Part shown: positions 44,702 to 56,079 of the stretch, one piece after another
Layout of the letters: each line of letters opens with the position of its first letter
How positions within the stretch are numbered: position 1 is the stretch's first letter
Source: Agapanthus africanus
Lineage: Eukaryota; Streptophyta; Magnoliopsida; Asparagales; Amaryllidaceae
Length of the DNA stretch: 64,000 nucleotides
Assembly (NCBI GenBank): GCA_030015575.1
Contig: JASDDO010000016.1
Coordinates: 67,577,396 to 67,641,395 of the forward strand
Reading direction: 5' to 3'
Notes under the pieces: generated by a model
Database searches by the model: none
The model's input: the letters and a program-made list of their open reading frames with translations, nothing else
What the model was told of the DNA's origin: nothing
Program-made: the position numbers and the translations under genes

Positions 44702-46832
44702 TGTAAGTCTACGTTAGCGCCCCGGCAGTCTACAGACGCCAAATGCGGAACAAAAACTTTTTAACAGGCGCTATCGTATATTTTAACCCGGATCTTCCAT
44801 TATTGCTAAACTAACAAACTGTAAAGAGTGTAGAAAGGTTATACCGAATGATCCGAGTCCTTCGTTCTTTAACCATCATCCCACGCTCCGTTGCGGCTGC
44901 TCCGATCTCGTCGATCTCCGATATCCTCGTCTAGGTGGCACCACGTCGACGATTCTTTAAACGGGCTCCCGCCTCTGACTTGAGGCAACTCGATCGTCAA
45001 GTTTGCTAAAAGAGACGACCAAGAATGATGTAGAGATTGAGTAGATGACTTTGTCTCACTTCGTCCAAATCCGTGGACGATCGGTTAATGAAGTTGCCGA
45101 GGGAATCGGATGATGGAATGAAATGAGCTGTGAATTCCATACACCGAAAACTATCATAATCTTTTGCAAATGAAAACTCAAGTGAGAGAGAGTGGAGGAG
45201 GAGAGGGGGCCGGCCATATATATGGAGAAGGGGGGTGAGTGTAGGAGGAGGGGAGAGTAACCATAAGACTAAATATCTCACAAAATATCCTTAGCTAAAC
45301 AAGATTCATTAAAGCTAAAGCATGACTCACAAACCTAGTCATCATGCATTAATGAACCATTAAAAGCATCCAATGAAAACTCAACACCAATTAATCCTAG
45401 TCATCTCATCTAGAACCTTCTAGAAGCTTCTAGAAGCATGACTCACTCTCATCCAAGAAAAGATAAATCCGTCTTTAACCGAATGTTAAAAGACGGCTGA
45501 TAGAAAACTGGAAACTGGCAACTTCCAAAAGTGATCCTGAAACGAATATCAGGACAACCCCGAAACTGTATAAATATACCCGCATTTGTATTACGACCGA
45601 ATACAAATGCAACTGAGACAAAGATATTATACCTACTCAATATAATACTCGGATCCGGCTTAAACCAAAGCCGACCAGTATCATCTGCCCGAAAAATAAC
45701 ACGTGCGTAAACGCACGTGCATTTTCCGAACCCTGCCATAAAACCATACGGCCTCTACAACGTTTCGCCCGAACTTGGGAAACTGTCTGTGGGGGACTCT
45801 AATGACTCGTCAGTACCCTGGCAGTGGGTTTAACCACAAACCGTCAGCAGCACTAGCAATGCGTAACGGCTGCCCATGGACTGACCTCAAGGGATGCCGA
45901 TGAGCGAACTCATCCGGAAAACCCTACTGAGCCTAACAGTGACAATGTATATACAGTCCGGTCCGTTCGTCTATGAGTATCGCATATCTGTCTAGGGGGC
46001 TAGTAACGTCAGACCCCCAAGAGCAGTATAAGTCGTGTCGGAGTGAAGCCCAATAACAACCTGAGATACTACTGGAGTACCTACCAGTAAATCTCCTGCC
46101 ATGGCCATGGACTTTGTGTAATGGCTCTCCTAGACACAGCACGACCTCGCCCCCAATATCGGGAGAGACGAATCCCCTGCCGATCCGCTCACGTGCCTCC
46201 ATATGGCTCGGGACTGTACCCAAAAACTACCTGTTTGCACGACTCCTTTGAGCCGTGGTAGGGTTGAAATCAAAGCACAGTGGGAACTCACACGAGACAA
46301 ATGACGACCTCAGGTCGATGAACTAACCTGTACACATGTTACCAGGGAACTGCTATCTGACGATAGATATAGTACTAACTAGCAGATTCCCGGCGAGTCC
46401 TGTCCGGTGTACTCATAACCCAATGAGCACCTGTATACATCTTAGGTGATCCAACTGACACCAGTGGCTTGTGAGACCGGCCACCGCCCCTCGTCGGGGT
46501 CTCGACTGTACACACTAGTCTACTCCGGAGTATCGATGCCCTGTCCTGAAACTCCCACGACTAGGGACCACAATTAAGGATATGAGTATAAACCACCCAA
46601 CTCTCACATATATGATCGCCATCATACTGTTGGTGGTAAAGCAAGATCCTAAGGGCTCTATCAAAGTGTAACATGTAATCAGTCACCTGAACATGTACAT
46701 GACTGATAAAGGCAAACCAGATAGCATACTATCATCTCGAGTAAGACTGTCCTACCGGTATAGGTCCTCCGCAATCATTGCAATCATGTACCTGTGATCC
46801 AATAATTGACTATGAGGGCACTATCTCCAACA
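44702..46832 (-). repeat. 5' LTR of element D (2131 bp)
   Basis: Same ends and length as the 3' LTR. Its copy of the central palindrome is CCATGGCCATGG (46099-46110), against CCACGGCCGTGG in the 3' LTR. The aacac duplication follows at 46833-46837. Confidence 0.94.
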
Positions 46833-46837
46833 AACAC

Positions 46838-47145
46838 TTGATTCAACAATCCGGTTATATCACATATAACCTATATCGCAAGATTGTACTACGGTATCAC
46901 ATACACGTATTAATCTCGGTCCCGCACATATCACATATGTGCCCTACTTCGTTTCGTATGAGCTAGGAAACCTCTGTGTAGGACTCTAATGACTCGCCAA
47001 TATACCGACAGTAGGTGATGATCATATCAGTCACCCACAAGCCGTCAGCGGTACTAGCTGGACGTAATGGCTACCCGGGTATTGAGCGATCAGAAGATCA
47101 ACAATCAAGCTTGTCTATACTCCTGTGAATCCAACAGCAACACTA
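46838..47145 (-). repeat. LTR2, second segment (truncated)
   Basis: It continues LTR2 after element D and follows the E LTR through ccgtcagcggtactagctgg and the stretch near aatccaacagcaacac. Similarity then stops abruptly against a plus-strand copia pol fragment at about 47145. The U3 end of the LTR is missing. Confidence 0.75.
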
Positions 47146-47767
47146 CCTGAGAAGACCTAGTTTTCTCATAGACGGGGACCGAGAGGATTGCATCATTGGC
47201 AATGATGAGCCTACTAGCTTCCAGCAAGCCATTCAGAGCGGTGAATTGGTAAAATGGCTAGATGCAATGCGTGCCGAGATGGAGTCCATGTACACCAACA
47301 AAGTATGGACTTTGGACATTGCTCCAGAAGGGCTAAAACCCGTAGGCTGCAAATGGATCTTTAAAATGAAGATTGGTGTAGATGGACAGGTTGAAACCTA
47401 TAAGGCTAGACTTGTTGCAAAAGGTTTTCGTCAAAGAACTGGTTTGGACTATGATGAAACCTTTTCTCCAGTGGTTATGCTCAAATCCATTTGGATCCTT
47501 CTTACCATTCCTGCCTTCCACGATTATGAAATCTGGCAGATGGACGTAAAGATGGCTTTTCTAAATGGAAATTTGGAAGAGTGCGTCTATATGGATCAGC
47601 CAGAGGGTTTCATTCAGAGTGGGAGCAGCGGGAAAGTGTGCAAGTTGCTAAAGTATATTTATGGACTAAAGCAGGCATTGCGGAGTTGGAACATCTGTTT
47701 TGATGAGACGGTCAAAGAATTCGACTTTATCAAAAATCCAGATGAACCATGCATATATAGTAAGATT
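47146..47767 (+). pseudogene. Copia reverse transcriptase fragment, open but truncated
   Basis: An open copia frame without stops, matching element A from about residue 788 to 992 (FLIDGDREDCII to PDEPCIYSK). It includes GCKWIFKMKIGVDGQVETYK, the first catalytic Asp region (EIWQMDVKMAFL) and YIYGLKQALRSWN. The upstream part of pol is missing where it abuts LTR2. It is cut at 47767 by element H, with agatt (47763-47767) as the left duplication. The remainder must lie beyond the right edge. Apart from truncation it looks less decayed than B, C, D or F, so the parent element may have been recent. Confidence 0.85.
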
Positions 47768-47884
47768 TGTGAGTGCACGGCGGCGCCCCGGCCTCCATCC
47801 CGAGGCCAAAATGCGGAAGCGGTGATATACTTAAATTTTTTATGAACTGGCACCACCGCGCACTAATACCCGGATCGAACCATT
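47768..47884 (-). repeat. 3' LTR of element H, first segment
   Basis: It begins TGTGAGTGCACGG and continues ggcgccccggcc, aligned with the D LTR start. It ends at ccatt (47880-47884), the left target duplication of element C. The rest continues at 58320. Confidence 0.82.
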
Positions 47885-50120
47885 TGTTAGTTATATGTAT
47901 GCCCTAGAGGCCATTACTGTACATAGGATGTATATTGTAGTGGATGCTGGGACATATATAGGGAGGACTTTCTTGCTCGACATGATAGTATGCTATCTGG
48001 TTACCCTTTACCTTAACGTGTAAACTGATTGTCTCTCTGTTACATGTTGGTAAAGTCCTTAGGATGCGTACTTGATTACCTGGACTATGATGCGGATCAT
48101 ACTAGTGGGGACATGGTAGTCCATAAGTACATCCTTTAAAGTCCCTAGTCGTGGGTGTATCGAGATGGGGCATCGATATACCAGAGTAGACTAGCGTGTA
48201 CCTTCTTGACCCATATAGATGGGCGATGGATGATCCCATATCCATCGGTGTTTGACATCAGAGATGATATACGGGTGCTCAGTAGAGACTGGGTACACTG
48301 GACGGACTCGCCGAGAACTCCCAGATGGTATTATACCTTACGTCAGATGGCAGTTCTCTGGTGACACTGGTACAGAGTAGTCTGTTGACCCGAGATCGTC
48401 ATAGAGTCTTGTGTGGTTCCCACTGTGCTTTGATTTCCATCTTACCACGTCCAAGAGGGCGTGCAAAACCATGGTTTTTGGGTACAGTCCTGAGTCACAT
48501 GGAGGCAATGAGCGATAGGAGGGGATTCGTCTCTCCCGGTATAGGGAGTTGATGTTGCACTGTGTTCGATTGGCTATAACAGGAAGTCCCTGGCCAGGGC
48601 TGATCAGAGAATTGCTGGTAAGTGTTACCAGTAGTTTCTCGACCCGTTATGAGCTTCATATCGACACGACTTATCGAGCTATTGGGGTCTGACGTTTACC
48701 ACCCTTAGGCAAGATATGCGACATATCAGACGATCAGACCGGACTGTACGGTAGTGTTACTGGTTGGATTCACTGGAGTTTGAGCGGGCTTGCTCGTCGA
48801 TCTTCTGATCGCTCAATACCCGGGTGGCCGTTATGTTTAGCAGACCGCTTGCGGCTTGTGGGTGTTTGATATGATCATCACCTGCTGCCGGCGTATTGAC
48901 GAGTCTTTAGAGTCCTACACAGAGGTTTCCTGGCTCAAGCGAAACGAAATAGGAGCGCATATGAGATATGTGCGGGACCGAGAATAATGTGTGTATGTGA
49001 TACCGTATTCTATTCTCGCGATGAATGTGTCGAATGGTTATATGCGATATAACCTAGTCATCGAATCAAGGTTTGATTCGATAAGCCGATACATAGGATA
49101 CTAGTCGGTTATATGCGATATGACCGGATCGTTAAATCAAATGTTGATTTAATGATTTAATGCATAATTATATATATTTGATATATTAGTTTGCATCAAC
49201 TAGTATCGGTTTACTTAAGATGGATTTTCTCACTCGGATGTGCGCATTGCATATGCGATATGATTTTGTGCACTTGCTTGTATCATGTTTGATGATACAT
49301 GCCTTTTGGTTAAGTGTATAGAATTAAACTATGGTTAACTTAATGATTAGGGTTTTGCTTTTTCTTTTAATTATTTGTTTATTCATTTTGGATATTAATA
49401 TAAGCATAAAAGAAAAGCAAAATGATTTCTTTATTTCATTTTCTTTCATGAAGCTTTTTGAAGCTTCATGAAGCTTTGACCAAAGTGACCACTTTGTCTT
49501 TATCTTTAACCCTAACCATTAATCTAACCTTAGTTAATTCTCTACACTTGACCATGGTTGATTATGATAAGTATTCTTTTATTTTTCTTTTTGGAATTAA
49601 CTTATCATAACATTATTCTTCTTCTTCTTCATTTCTTCAAGTGAAGAAAGCTTGCCACCATCAATGGCAAGTGATGAATTAGAGTGAGAAATCCAATTCT
49701 AAAGTCTACCCACTTCCTATTTCTTCATCCTCTACCTCTTGCCAAGTAGTAGAGTGTGTTTCCTTCACAAGTTTTCATGGCTTGGTGAAGGTGGAGCTTG
49801 ATCTAGTGATGCTTCGACGTAGATCATCTTCGGCACGGACATCGACGACCTAGCTCGCCATTTCTCCGACGAAGCCGACGCTAGAGCCCGGGAACTCATT
49901 TAGACAGCGAGGAGACTTCGTTGCGGAGCTATGGAGGTGGAGAACCGGATCTACAAAGGTTGTATTTCCGTATTCTTTTAGTTAAGTGTTAACTAGTTAG
50001 CTTTTTCGCCTAGAAATCTAGCCAACGATCCGTACACTAGGGTTTCTCGGCACCGTTAAATTTGAAATTGGCATGGTTGATGCCTTGTGAGACGTCTTGA
50101 GAGTGCTTAGGAACCCTACA
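47885..50120 (+). repeat. 5' LTR of element C (2236 bp)
   Basis: It runs from TGTTAGTTATATGTATGCCC to GAACCCTACA. Palindromes: GATAGTATGCTATC (47984-47997), CACGTCC-AAGA-GGGCGTG (48446-48463), CCCTGGCCAGGG (48588-48599), CTGGTAA-GTG-TTACCAG (48615-48631), and two paired-palindrome units (49020-49160) including ATCGAATCAA-GGT-TTGATTCGAT. Confidence 0.94.
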
Positions 50121-50121
50121 G

Positions 50122-50133
50122 TGGTATCAGAGC
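50122..50133 (+). other. Primer-binding site of element C
   Basis: TGGTATCAGAGC, one base after the 5' LTR; initiator methionine tRNA complement. Confidence 0.94.
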
Positions 50134-50320
50134 CTAGCTAGAGCCTTAGGCGAAGTCTAGACGGAGTTTGAAGTCCGAACGAACCCGCAACCCTATCACA
50201 AACTTGCTCTCTGTACTTTTTCTAAAATCGTGGATTTTTCCAAATTAAAAATATGCAGAAAACTCAGCAGGGAATTCTAAGAATTACGGCGGAATTTTTT
50301 TTTCATGAACAGTGATTTTG

Positions 50321-50367
50321 GCGGCGGAACCGCGGCATAAGCCTAGCTTATGCGGCGGTTCCGCGGC
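50321..50367 (+). other. GC-rich leader hairpin of element C
   Basis: Two 22-nt arms (50321-50342 and 50346-50367) with a 3-nt loop and 20 of 22 positions paired; the inner pairs are cataagc facing gcttatg. The first arm begins 188 nt after the primer site. Confidence 0.88.
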
Positions 50368-52023
50368 GGATGTATGACGTCAGCCCTAACATGTTATACA
50401 GTAATTCATTGTTTCAGCTTCTGAGTTCTCTGGGTATTTTTAAAATTTATTCAAGAGTTGAATTTTCTGGAGTTGTTTTGGGGATTCGGTATTTCGATCG
50501 GAGTATCAAATTTTGTCTGTGTGGCTTTCCGGATAAATTTTAGAATATGTTAAAAAGTTCGACCGGATATAAGTACCCAATTTTTCCCCTGTCGGGAAAT
50601 TTCCAAGTGTTGGATCTTTCCGTAGTTTAACGACGTTCTAAGTAGTGCAAGTAACGCAATGGACCCTCTAGAAGACAACAAACCTTAACTCGATTATGTG
50701 ACCATCTTGAACTGCCCTTTGAACCTTCGGGTTTGGGGCAGTACGGCGTGCCACATGTGAGGCGTTGGCTTGACCCTTCTACGGCTGGACCGTTGGTACT
50801 GAGGCACGAACTGAATGTTGTTAGACTTATTTCATGTCTTGAGCTGTACCGGGAAAACTTGGGTGTTCGATTGTTCGATCGGAAAGTTTAACATTTTCTA
50901 TTTATCCGGAATGTGATACAATAATTGGAATTCACAAATAGTTATGTGATAACTGAATGAATGTTATAAACATAGCAGTTTAGTCTCACTTGATCGGTTG
51001 CCACGGAATTTTGATGTGATCAAAAGTCCGTTGCAATCACGTAGCGTACGCAAATACTCGCCGGGTAAACTTAATAGACAGCTACACTCCATAGCCTCGA
51101 CCAAGTGACTGTAGGAGAACCCCGTCGCTGAAAGCATCCGTTCGGGTGCTCCCGGTAGCGGTGTTCCGCCTTGGTGCACTTCGTCGTCGGTATCAGGGGT
51201 GCGGCCGCCTACTAAAATTCACGACGAGCATTCGATCAGGATGTCGGGAATCCTGTTGAATTGCCCGACTTGATATTGAAAAGTGTTTTCGATTTTGAGA
51301 CTAAAATGCGGGGTTTATAATTGTTAGGCATGCGATGTCTAAAGAATTCATTTGGTCAGGCATGCGATGTCTGAGGAGGTTGCGGATTCCAACTGTTGTA
51401 GTTTTACACTTTCTTTTCTGTGACCGTAAGTGTAATATGTGATATCGCCGGTTTCGTTGCTATATGTCAACGACAATTGGGATGGACATATTTACTTACG
51501 TTGATGACATGTGATGTTATGTGTTGCTGGATATGTTATATTGGATCGTCGTGTTTGAATAGCCGGGGGTTTTTATGTGAGATGAGTGTTTTTCATTTTC
51601 ATTCATGTAAAAACTTGTATGTAATATTCTTTTATTGGGGCGCTTCCAGGTTGCGGAAGTTGTCACCGTTGATGTATATTATTTACTTTTCCGCACTGGG
51701 ATAGACCCAAGGAGGAGGGCACAAGTAACCGGGTTCTGGAGTCCAGTGGGAGACCAACTCGAGGAGTCGAGTCCGGGTCACCTAACTCCAGAATTGGTAG
51801 GGTTGCTTGCCGCTCTCGTAGGGGTCTAGGGGTGTGGGTTTGGCTATTCATCGCGACCGTGAAATCCGTGTTTTATACTGGCTCGTATTGAAAACACGGA
51901 CGTCCTAGTATATCCAATATTTCATATGTTTCTTCTGCTGCGATATCTGTGATGTGATCATGTGATGTTCTATGATAGATACAGTATATAGTATATATGA
52001 TATATTATATAGCCGTTACTTAT

Positions 52024-52117
52024 GTTTTACACCCGCGCTAGCCCTGCCCCGCTCTGTCGTTAGTTACCTAACCTAACGGTGCACGAGGGGACATCGAGGC
52101 GAATGCGGATGGCATAA
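52024..52117 (+). other. Conserved leader block, copy in C
   Basis: Begins GTTTTACACCCGCGCTAG and ends GCGAATGCGGATGGCATA. The stem CGTTAG facing CTAACG is kept, although the loop between (ttacctaac) differs from that in A and D (ttaagtaac). Confidence 0.75.
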
Positions 52118-52248
52118 GTGTACGTCGTATTTATCTGTGATGTTTAGGTACATTAAATGATGGGACTTCATTAATGTGATTAATGAAAGAAAAGAAACCT
52201 AAGATGTTGTAGAATCAAATTTCAAAATTAAAACAGGTAGCTACAGTT

Positions 52249-52485
52249 CTTGCTTTGCACAGCGGTATATATGATATATCCTGCATCTTATTCGATAGGG
52301 AAAGGACCGAGATCCCTTCACCGGGAGTGACTCCTATAGCAATAACTGGCAGATGCTACACACTCGGTTTGTCTTTTGATTGCTTTTAAGAGTTTCTGCT
52401 TTGCACAGTGATATATGTGATATATCCCGCACCTCATTCGACGAGGAAAGGACCGACGATCCCTTCACCGGGAGTGACTCCTTTA
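52249..52485 (+). other. Duplicated hairpin module in the C leader
   Basis: Copies at 52249-52335 and 52393-52485. Stems are CTTAT facing ATAGG in the first copy and CCTC facing GAGG in the second, plus ATATAT/ATATAT-type stems, equivalent to those of B and D but different in sequence. Confidence 0.72.
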
Positions 52486-52629
52486 GCAAAACTAAAAAAA
52501 GCCTCAAAAACACTCCATTTCAAAATTCATTCGATCCTACAACGATATCAAGTTCATTACGCAATAGGTTTTCAGAAAAACCTGTCGTAGCCCTCCGTCA
52601 TTTCAGATAAGTAGTAGTTAGTATTCGTG

Positions 52630-52846
52630 CTGCGTTTGTTGGCCTTTGTCAAGGCGCAGTGTGCGGTAGCTAACTGGTGCTTATCTGCTTATGCATATGA
52701 TGCAGATTGGGTTAGGGTAGTCGTGCGACCTTGTTGGCCTTTGTCAAGGGCCGTGCGGGTGGGTTTAATTCAATCAGGAAATGACGGGTTGAACTTGACT
52801 AGCATCCTATGGTTTGTTGGCCTTTGTCAAGGTCATAGGAGGTTAG
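52630..52846 (+). other. Three-hairpin cluster in the C leader
   Basis: Hairpin 1 pairs ctgcg (52630-52634) with cgcag (52655-52659). Hairpin 2 pairs gtgcgacc (52723-52730) with ggccgtgc (52749-52756), with one mismatch and wobble pairs. Hairpin 3 pairs ctag and tcctatg (52799-52811) with catagga and ttag (52834-52846). All three loops share the core CCTTT between TTGTTGG and GTCAAGG. Confidence 0.78.
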
Positions 52847-53280
52847 GGGCAAAATATTATCGGGAATTTCAAGTGTTGAAATTTGCAATGAGATTGCATA
52901 CCTTCTATGAGATAGTTGGATCCCGATACCCGCTGCGAGTAAGAGTTACTCCTGGGAGAGTTTTATACATTACAATTAGCTGATCAAGTAGGTGTCTCGA
53001 AAGGTGTCAACGGGGTTACGCCTCTGGGAAAACGAGGTTTACATTAATTAGGTTCGTGCGAAAGCACGGGGGACCTCCCTCAAAGTACCGACACTGGCCT
53101 GGCTGAAAGATTGGCGAACTTGTAGTGTGTAATTAATCCCGGCTAGTCTATCCTTTTAGGGTTTGAAGGAAGATTTGATAAAAAGCAGTGGGAGCCATCC
53201 TGATTAGATAAAATAAAACCAATCTATTCTTGCAAGAGCGCACGCTGAGTGTTTTCTTCTCTCTCTCTCTTGGTAGCGAC

Positions 53281-53574
53281 CATATCACGCCTTAATCAAG
53301 ATAATAAAACGGAATATTGACCGAACTCGCTTGTTATACTGAGCTGGGGAACGTTGGTCCCGCTCCAACTTATAATTGTTATAAGACAGAGCAGGAAATT
53401 GGGGAATACCAGATTTCCCGTGCCGCCCAAACGAAGAGAGTGCATGCTGATGCATCATCTTCGGGTGTGTTCATTATACAGAACTGTTTCTCAGTATCCT
53501 CCGCATCCTTGGTATATGATACCGGATCAGGATCCCAGATATGTAATCTGTTACATAGGGCTACAAAAGGGTAG
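53281..53574 (+). pseudogene. C gag remnant, start codon lost
   Basis: Aligned with the B gag remnant. The start codon is ATA (53282-53284) where B has ATG in the same GACC-ATG context. A frameshift follows early; from 53317 the frame reads TELACYTELGNVGPAPTYN and on to ASSSGVFIIQNCFSVSSA. It then enters the protease with YDTGSGSQICNLLHRA, where A has LDTGSGSHICN. Capsid and zinc knuckle are absent as in B. The frame ends at 53574. Confidence 0.75.
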
Positions 53575-56068
53575 AAAAACTGAGAACGGGTGATAAGTTT
53601 CATGAGGCAGAAAACGGGGCAAGAGTTGCAGCCAAGTCTGTCGGTCACTGTCATCCTGTATTACCGATACATTGATTCTGAACGAATGTTATTAGATACC
53701 GAACCTGATATACAAAATCATATCAGTCTCTTTATTAGTAAAGAAATGATAAAATTTTGTATTGTTGGCTAATGTTTTGAACATTTCCTATATCAAAAGT
53801 TGATCGTTTCAGGCACGTTATCTAAAAGCATTGATGTTCTAAATCAAACTACAGTTCTTAGTATATGAAACACACAAGAGGAAGAGTTCAGAAATGAACG
53901 AATCCATCTTCAGGTATTGTAGACTAGGTCATATCAATGCGACCCGACTGGCTGGAGTTACATAAAGATGCATATTTAAATTTGTTTGAATTTACATCTT
54001 ATGAAACTCGCCAGTCATGTCACAAAGATAAGATGACCACAACCCTGTTAATTGGAAGCAGAGAAAGAGTTAGTGAACTCTTGGGATGATACATGTTTGA
54101 TGTATGTAGGTCCCCAGTCTGCATATGCCAAGACCGGTTCTTTATACTTCATTACGTTCTCTGATGATCTCTTTAGATTCAGACATATGTTCTTGTTGAA
54201 ACACAAGTCCGAACCTTTTGAGATATTCACAGAATATAAGTTAGAAGTAGAGAACCAAAATATGGGTATAAGTATTATGTCCTTTGATGTGATCGAGGAG
54301 GAGAATACTTGTGCATGGAATTCCTGGACTATTCTAAAGGAGAATGAGATTCTCTCTCAGCATTACTCCTCTAGATACACCATAGCACGATGGTATATCA
54401 GGGCGGAGCAATCACACCCTATATGATAAGGTGTGCTATATGATGAGTACTACTGAGTTACCTATTTCCTTTTGGGAGTTATGCACTTGAGAAGCTGCAT
54501 ACCTATTGAATAGGGTTCCAATCAAATCAGTTGCCTACCGCTTCATATGTGATATGGAATAGGAAGAGACCATATCTTAAGTTATTTAAGATTTGGGGTT
54601 GTCCGGCCTATGTCTAAAAGCATAATCCGGACAAGCTCGAAGCAAATACTGTTATGTAGAACTGGAAATGTTCCAGCTATACAGATTGCAGCTGATGATT
54701 TGATAGAATCAAGGATTCAGTAGATTCCAACGAACCTCAGCCTCTCTGCCGATCTAGTAGGGTTCCTCACCCACCTAAGAGATACTTCGATTTCTCTATG
54801 ACAGTGGGAGCGAGGATTGCATCATGAGATGATGACCCAACTAGCTTCGAGCTGGCCATCAGGAGTAAGACTCTGTAAGAATGGCTGGATGCTTAGCGAT
54901 CTGAGATGGAATCCTTATACACCAACAAAGAATGGACTTTGGTTGCTATATCTGAAGGGTTAAATCCCCATCAGGAGCAAGTATATCTTGAGAAGATTAC
55001 TTGGTGTACATGGAAAAGTTGAGACTTTCAAAGCTAGACTTGTTAAAAGTTTGCATCATTGACCAGGTGCGGATAATGATGAAACCTTTTCAAGTAGCTA
55101 TGCTTAAGTCCATCCAGATCCTACTTGTCACGGCTACATACCATGACTACGATATCTGGTGGTTGGGTGTCATGACTGCTTTTCTAAATGATGTTTTAGA
55201 AGAGTGCGTTTATAAGTACACAGCCAGTGGGCCTCGTAGACAGTGGGAGCAGCGGAAACGTGTCCAAGATGCTTTATAGGATAAAGCAGGCATCGCAGAG
55301 TTGGAACATCTGTTTTGATGGATTAGTCAAGGAAGTTGACATCATCAAAATGGTAGATGAACCTTGTATATACAAAAAGGTAGTAGGGAGTATGGTGGTG
55401 ATCCTCGTACAGTACGTGGATGACATACTCATGATAGGGAAGGAGTTTCCTATGCTACGCTCGGTCAATCTCCGCATATCACAATGATTCTCCATAAAGG
55501 ATCAAAGTGATACCTCCTATATCCTGGTTTTTGGATCTATGAGATAGATCTAATTGGATGTTAGGATACTCACTAGTAGTAGTGAGAGGGTATCAATCGA
55601 TCCTGGGGAGAATTACTGGAAGTGTTCCAGGGTGATAAAGACGACTGAATGTCAGTCGCAGGCATTGTCTTTACCCTCAGTAAAGGGACGGTATGTTGGA
55701 AGAGTTCCAAGCTAGATACCGTGGCATACTAGACGATAAAGGCTGGATACATCGCTACTTATGATGCTACTAAAGAGGATGTTTGGGTGTATATTAGTTC
55801 ATGAGATGAACTACGTTCCTACCATTGTGAGACAATGGAGTTGTGGCTTATGCCAAGGAACACCCGTCCCATCAGTGATCCAGACATATTCTAAGGCAGT
55901 ATCACCTGATCATGGAGATGGTTGATCTCCAGCATGATCGAGGCAAGGAGAGCAGATTCAGAGGATAACACGGCGGATCCACTCACGAAGGCCTATTCCC
56001 AGAGAGAGACTTTTATGGGATGGTAGAGTATGAGATACTACAACCACTGCTACAGATGGCCCTAGTGC
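53575..56068 (+). pseudogene. C pol remnant
   Basis: Decayed protease, integrase, reverse transcriptase and RNase H remains in copia order. The integrase zinc region is near 53893-54040 (tgtagactaggtcatatc encodes CRLGHI-like residues) but out of frame in places. 54052-54426 holds the core region with both surrounding frames broken. Reverse transcriptase pieces are 55001-55279 and 55227-55487, the second reading QYVDDILMIGKEFPML with YVDD at 55413-55424. RNase H (55500-56060) keeps only short matches such as ccactcacgaaggcc, the DPLTKA-like end. Much of the altered sequence is shared with B. Confidence 0.82.
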
Positions 56069-56079
56069 AAGTGTGAGAT
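56069..56079 (+). other. Polypurine tract of element C, altered
   Basis: The tract reads aagtgtgagat instead of aagtgggagat, and the following TGTTAG of the LTR start has lost its G. Either change may have arisen after insertion. Confidence 0.75.

Larger units (their letters stand above)
37209..46832 (-). mobile_element. Non-autonomous copia retrotransposon D
   Basis: A complete minus-strand element of 9624 bp with two 2131-bp LTRs, TG...CA ends, aacac duplications, primer site, polypurine tract and a leader of about 2.3 kb. Its gag-pol region is only about 3 kb and encodes no intact protein. By eye the LTRs differ at about 37 of 2131 positions (around 1.7%). Element H shares its decayed interior, including a Leu in the reverse transcriptase YVDD position and a tandem duplication, so D and H come from one defective parent that still transposed. 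Confidence 0.92.
50134..53280 (+). other. Structured leader of element C
   Basis: About 3.1 kb without a credible gene. It holds every structural part seen in the window: GC-rich hairpin (50321-50367), a block shared with B (50950-51840), the conserved block (52024-52117), the duplicated module (52249-52335 and 52393-52485), the three-hairpin cluster (52630-52846), CGTGC-GAAA-GCACG (53055-53068), and a pyrimidine tract ending TAG|CGACC at 53276. Confidence 0.82.
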
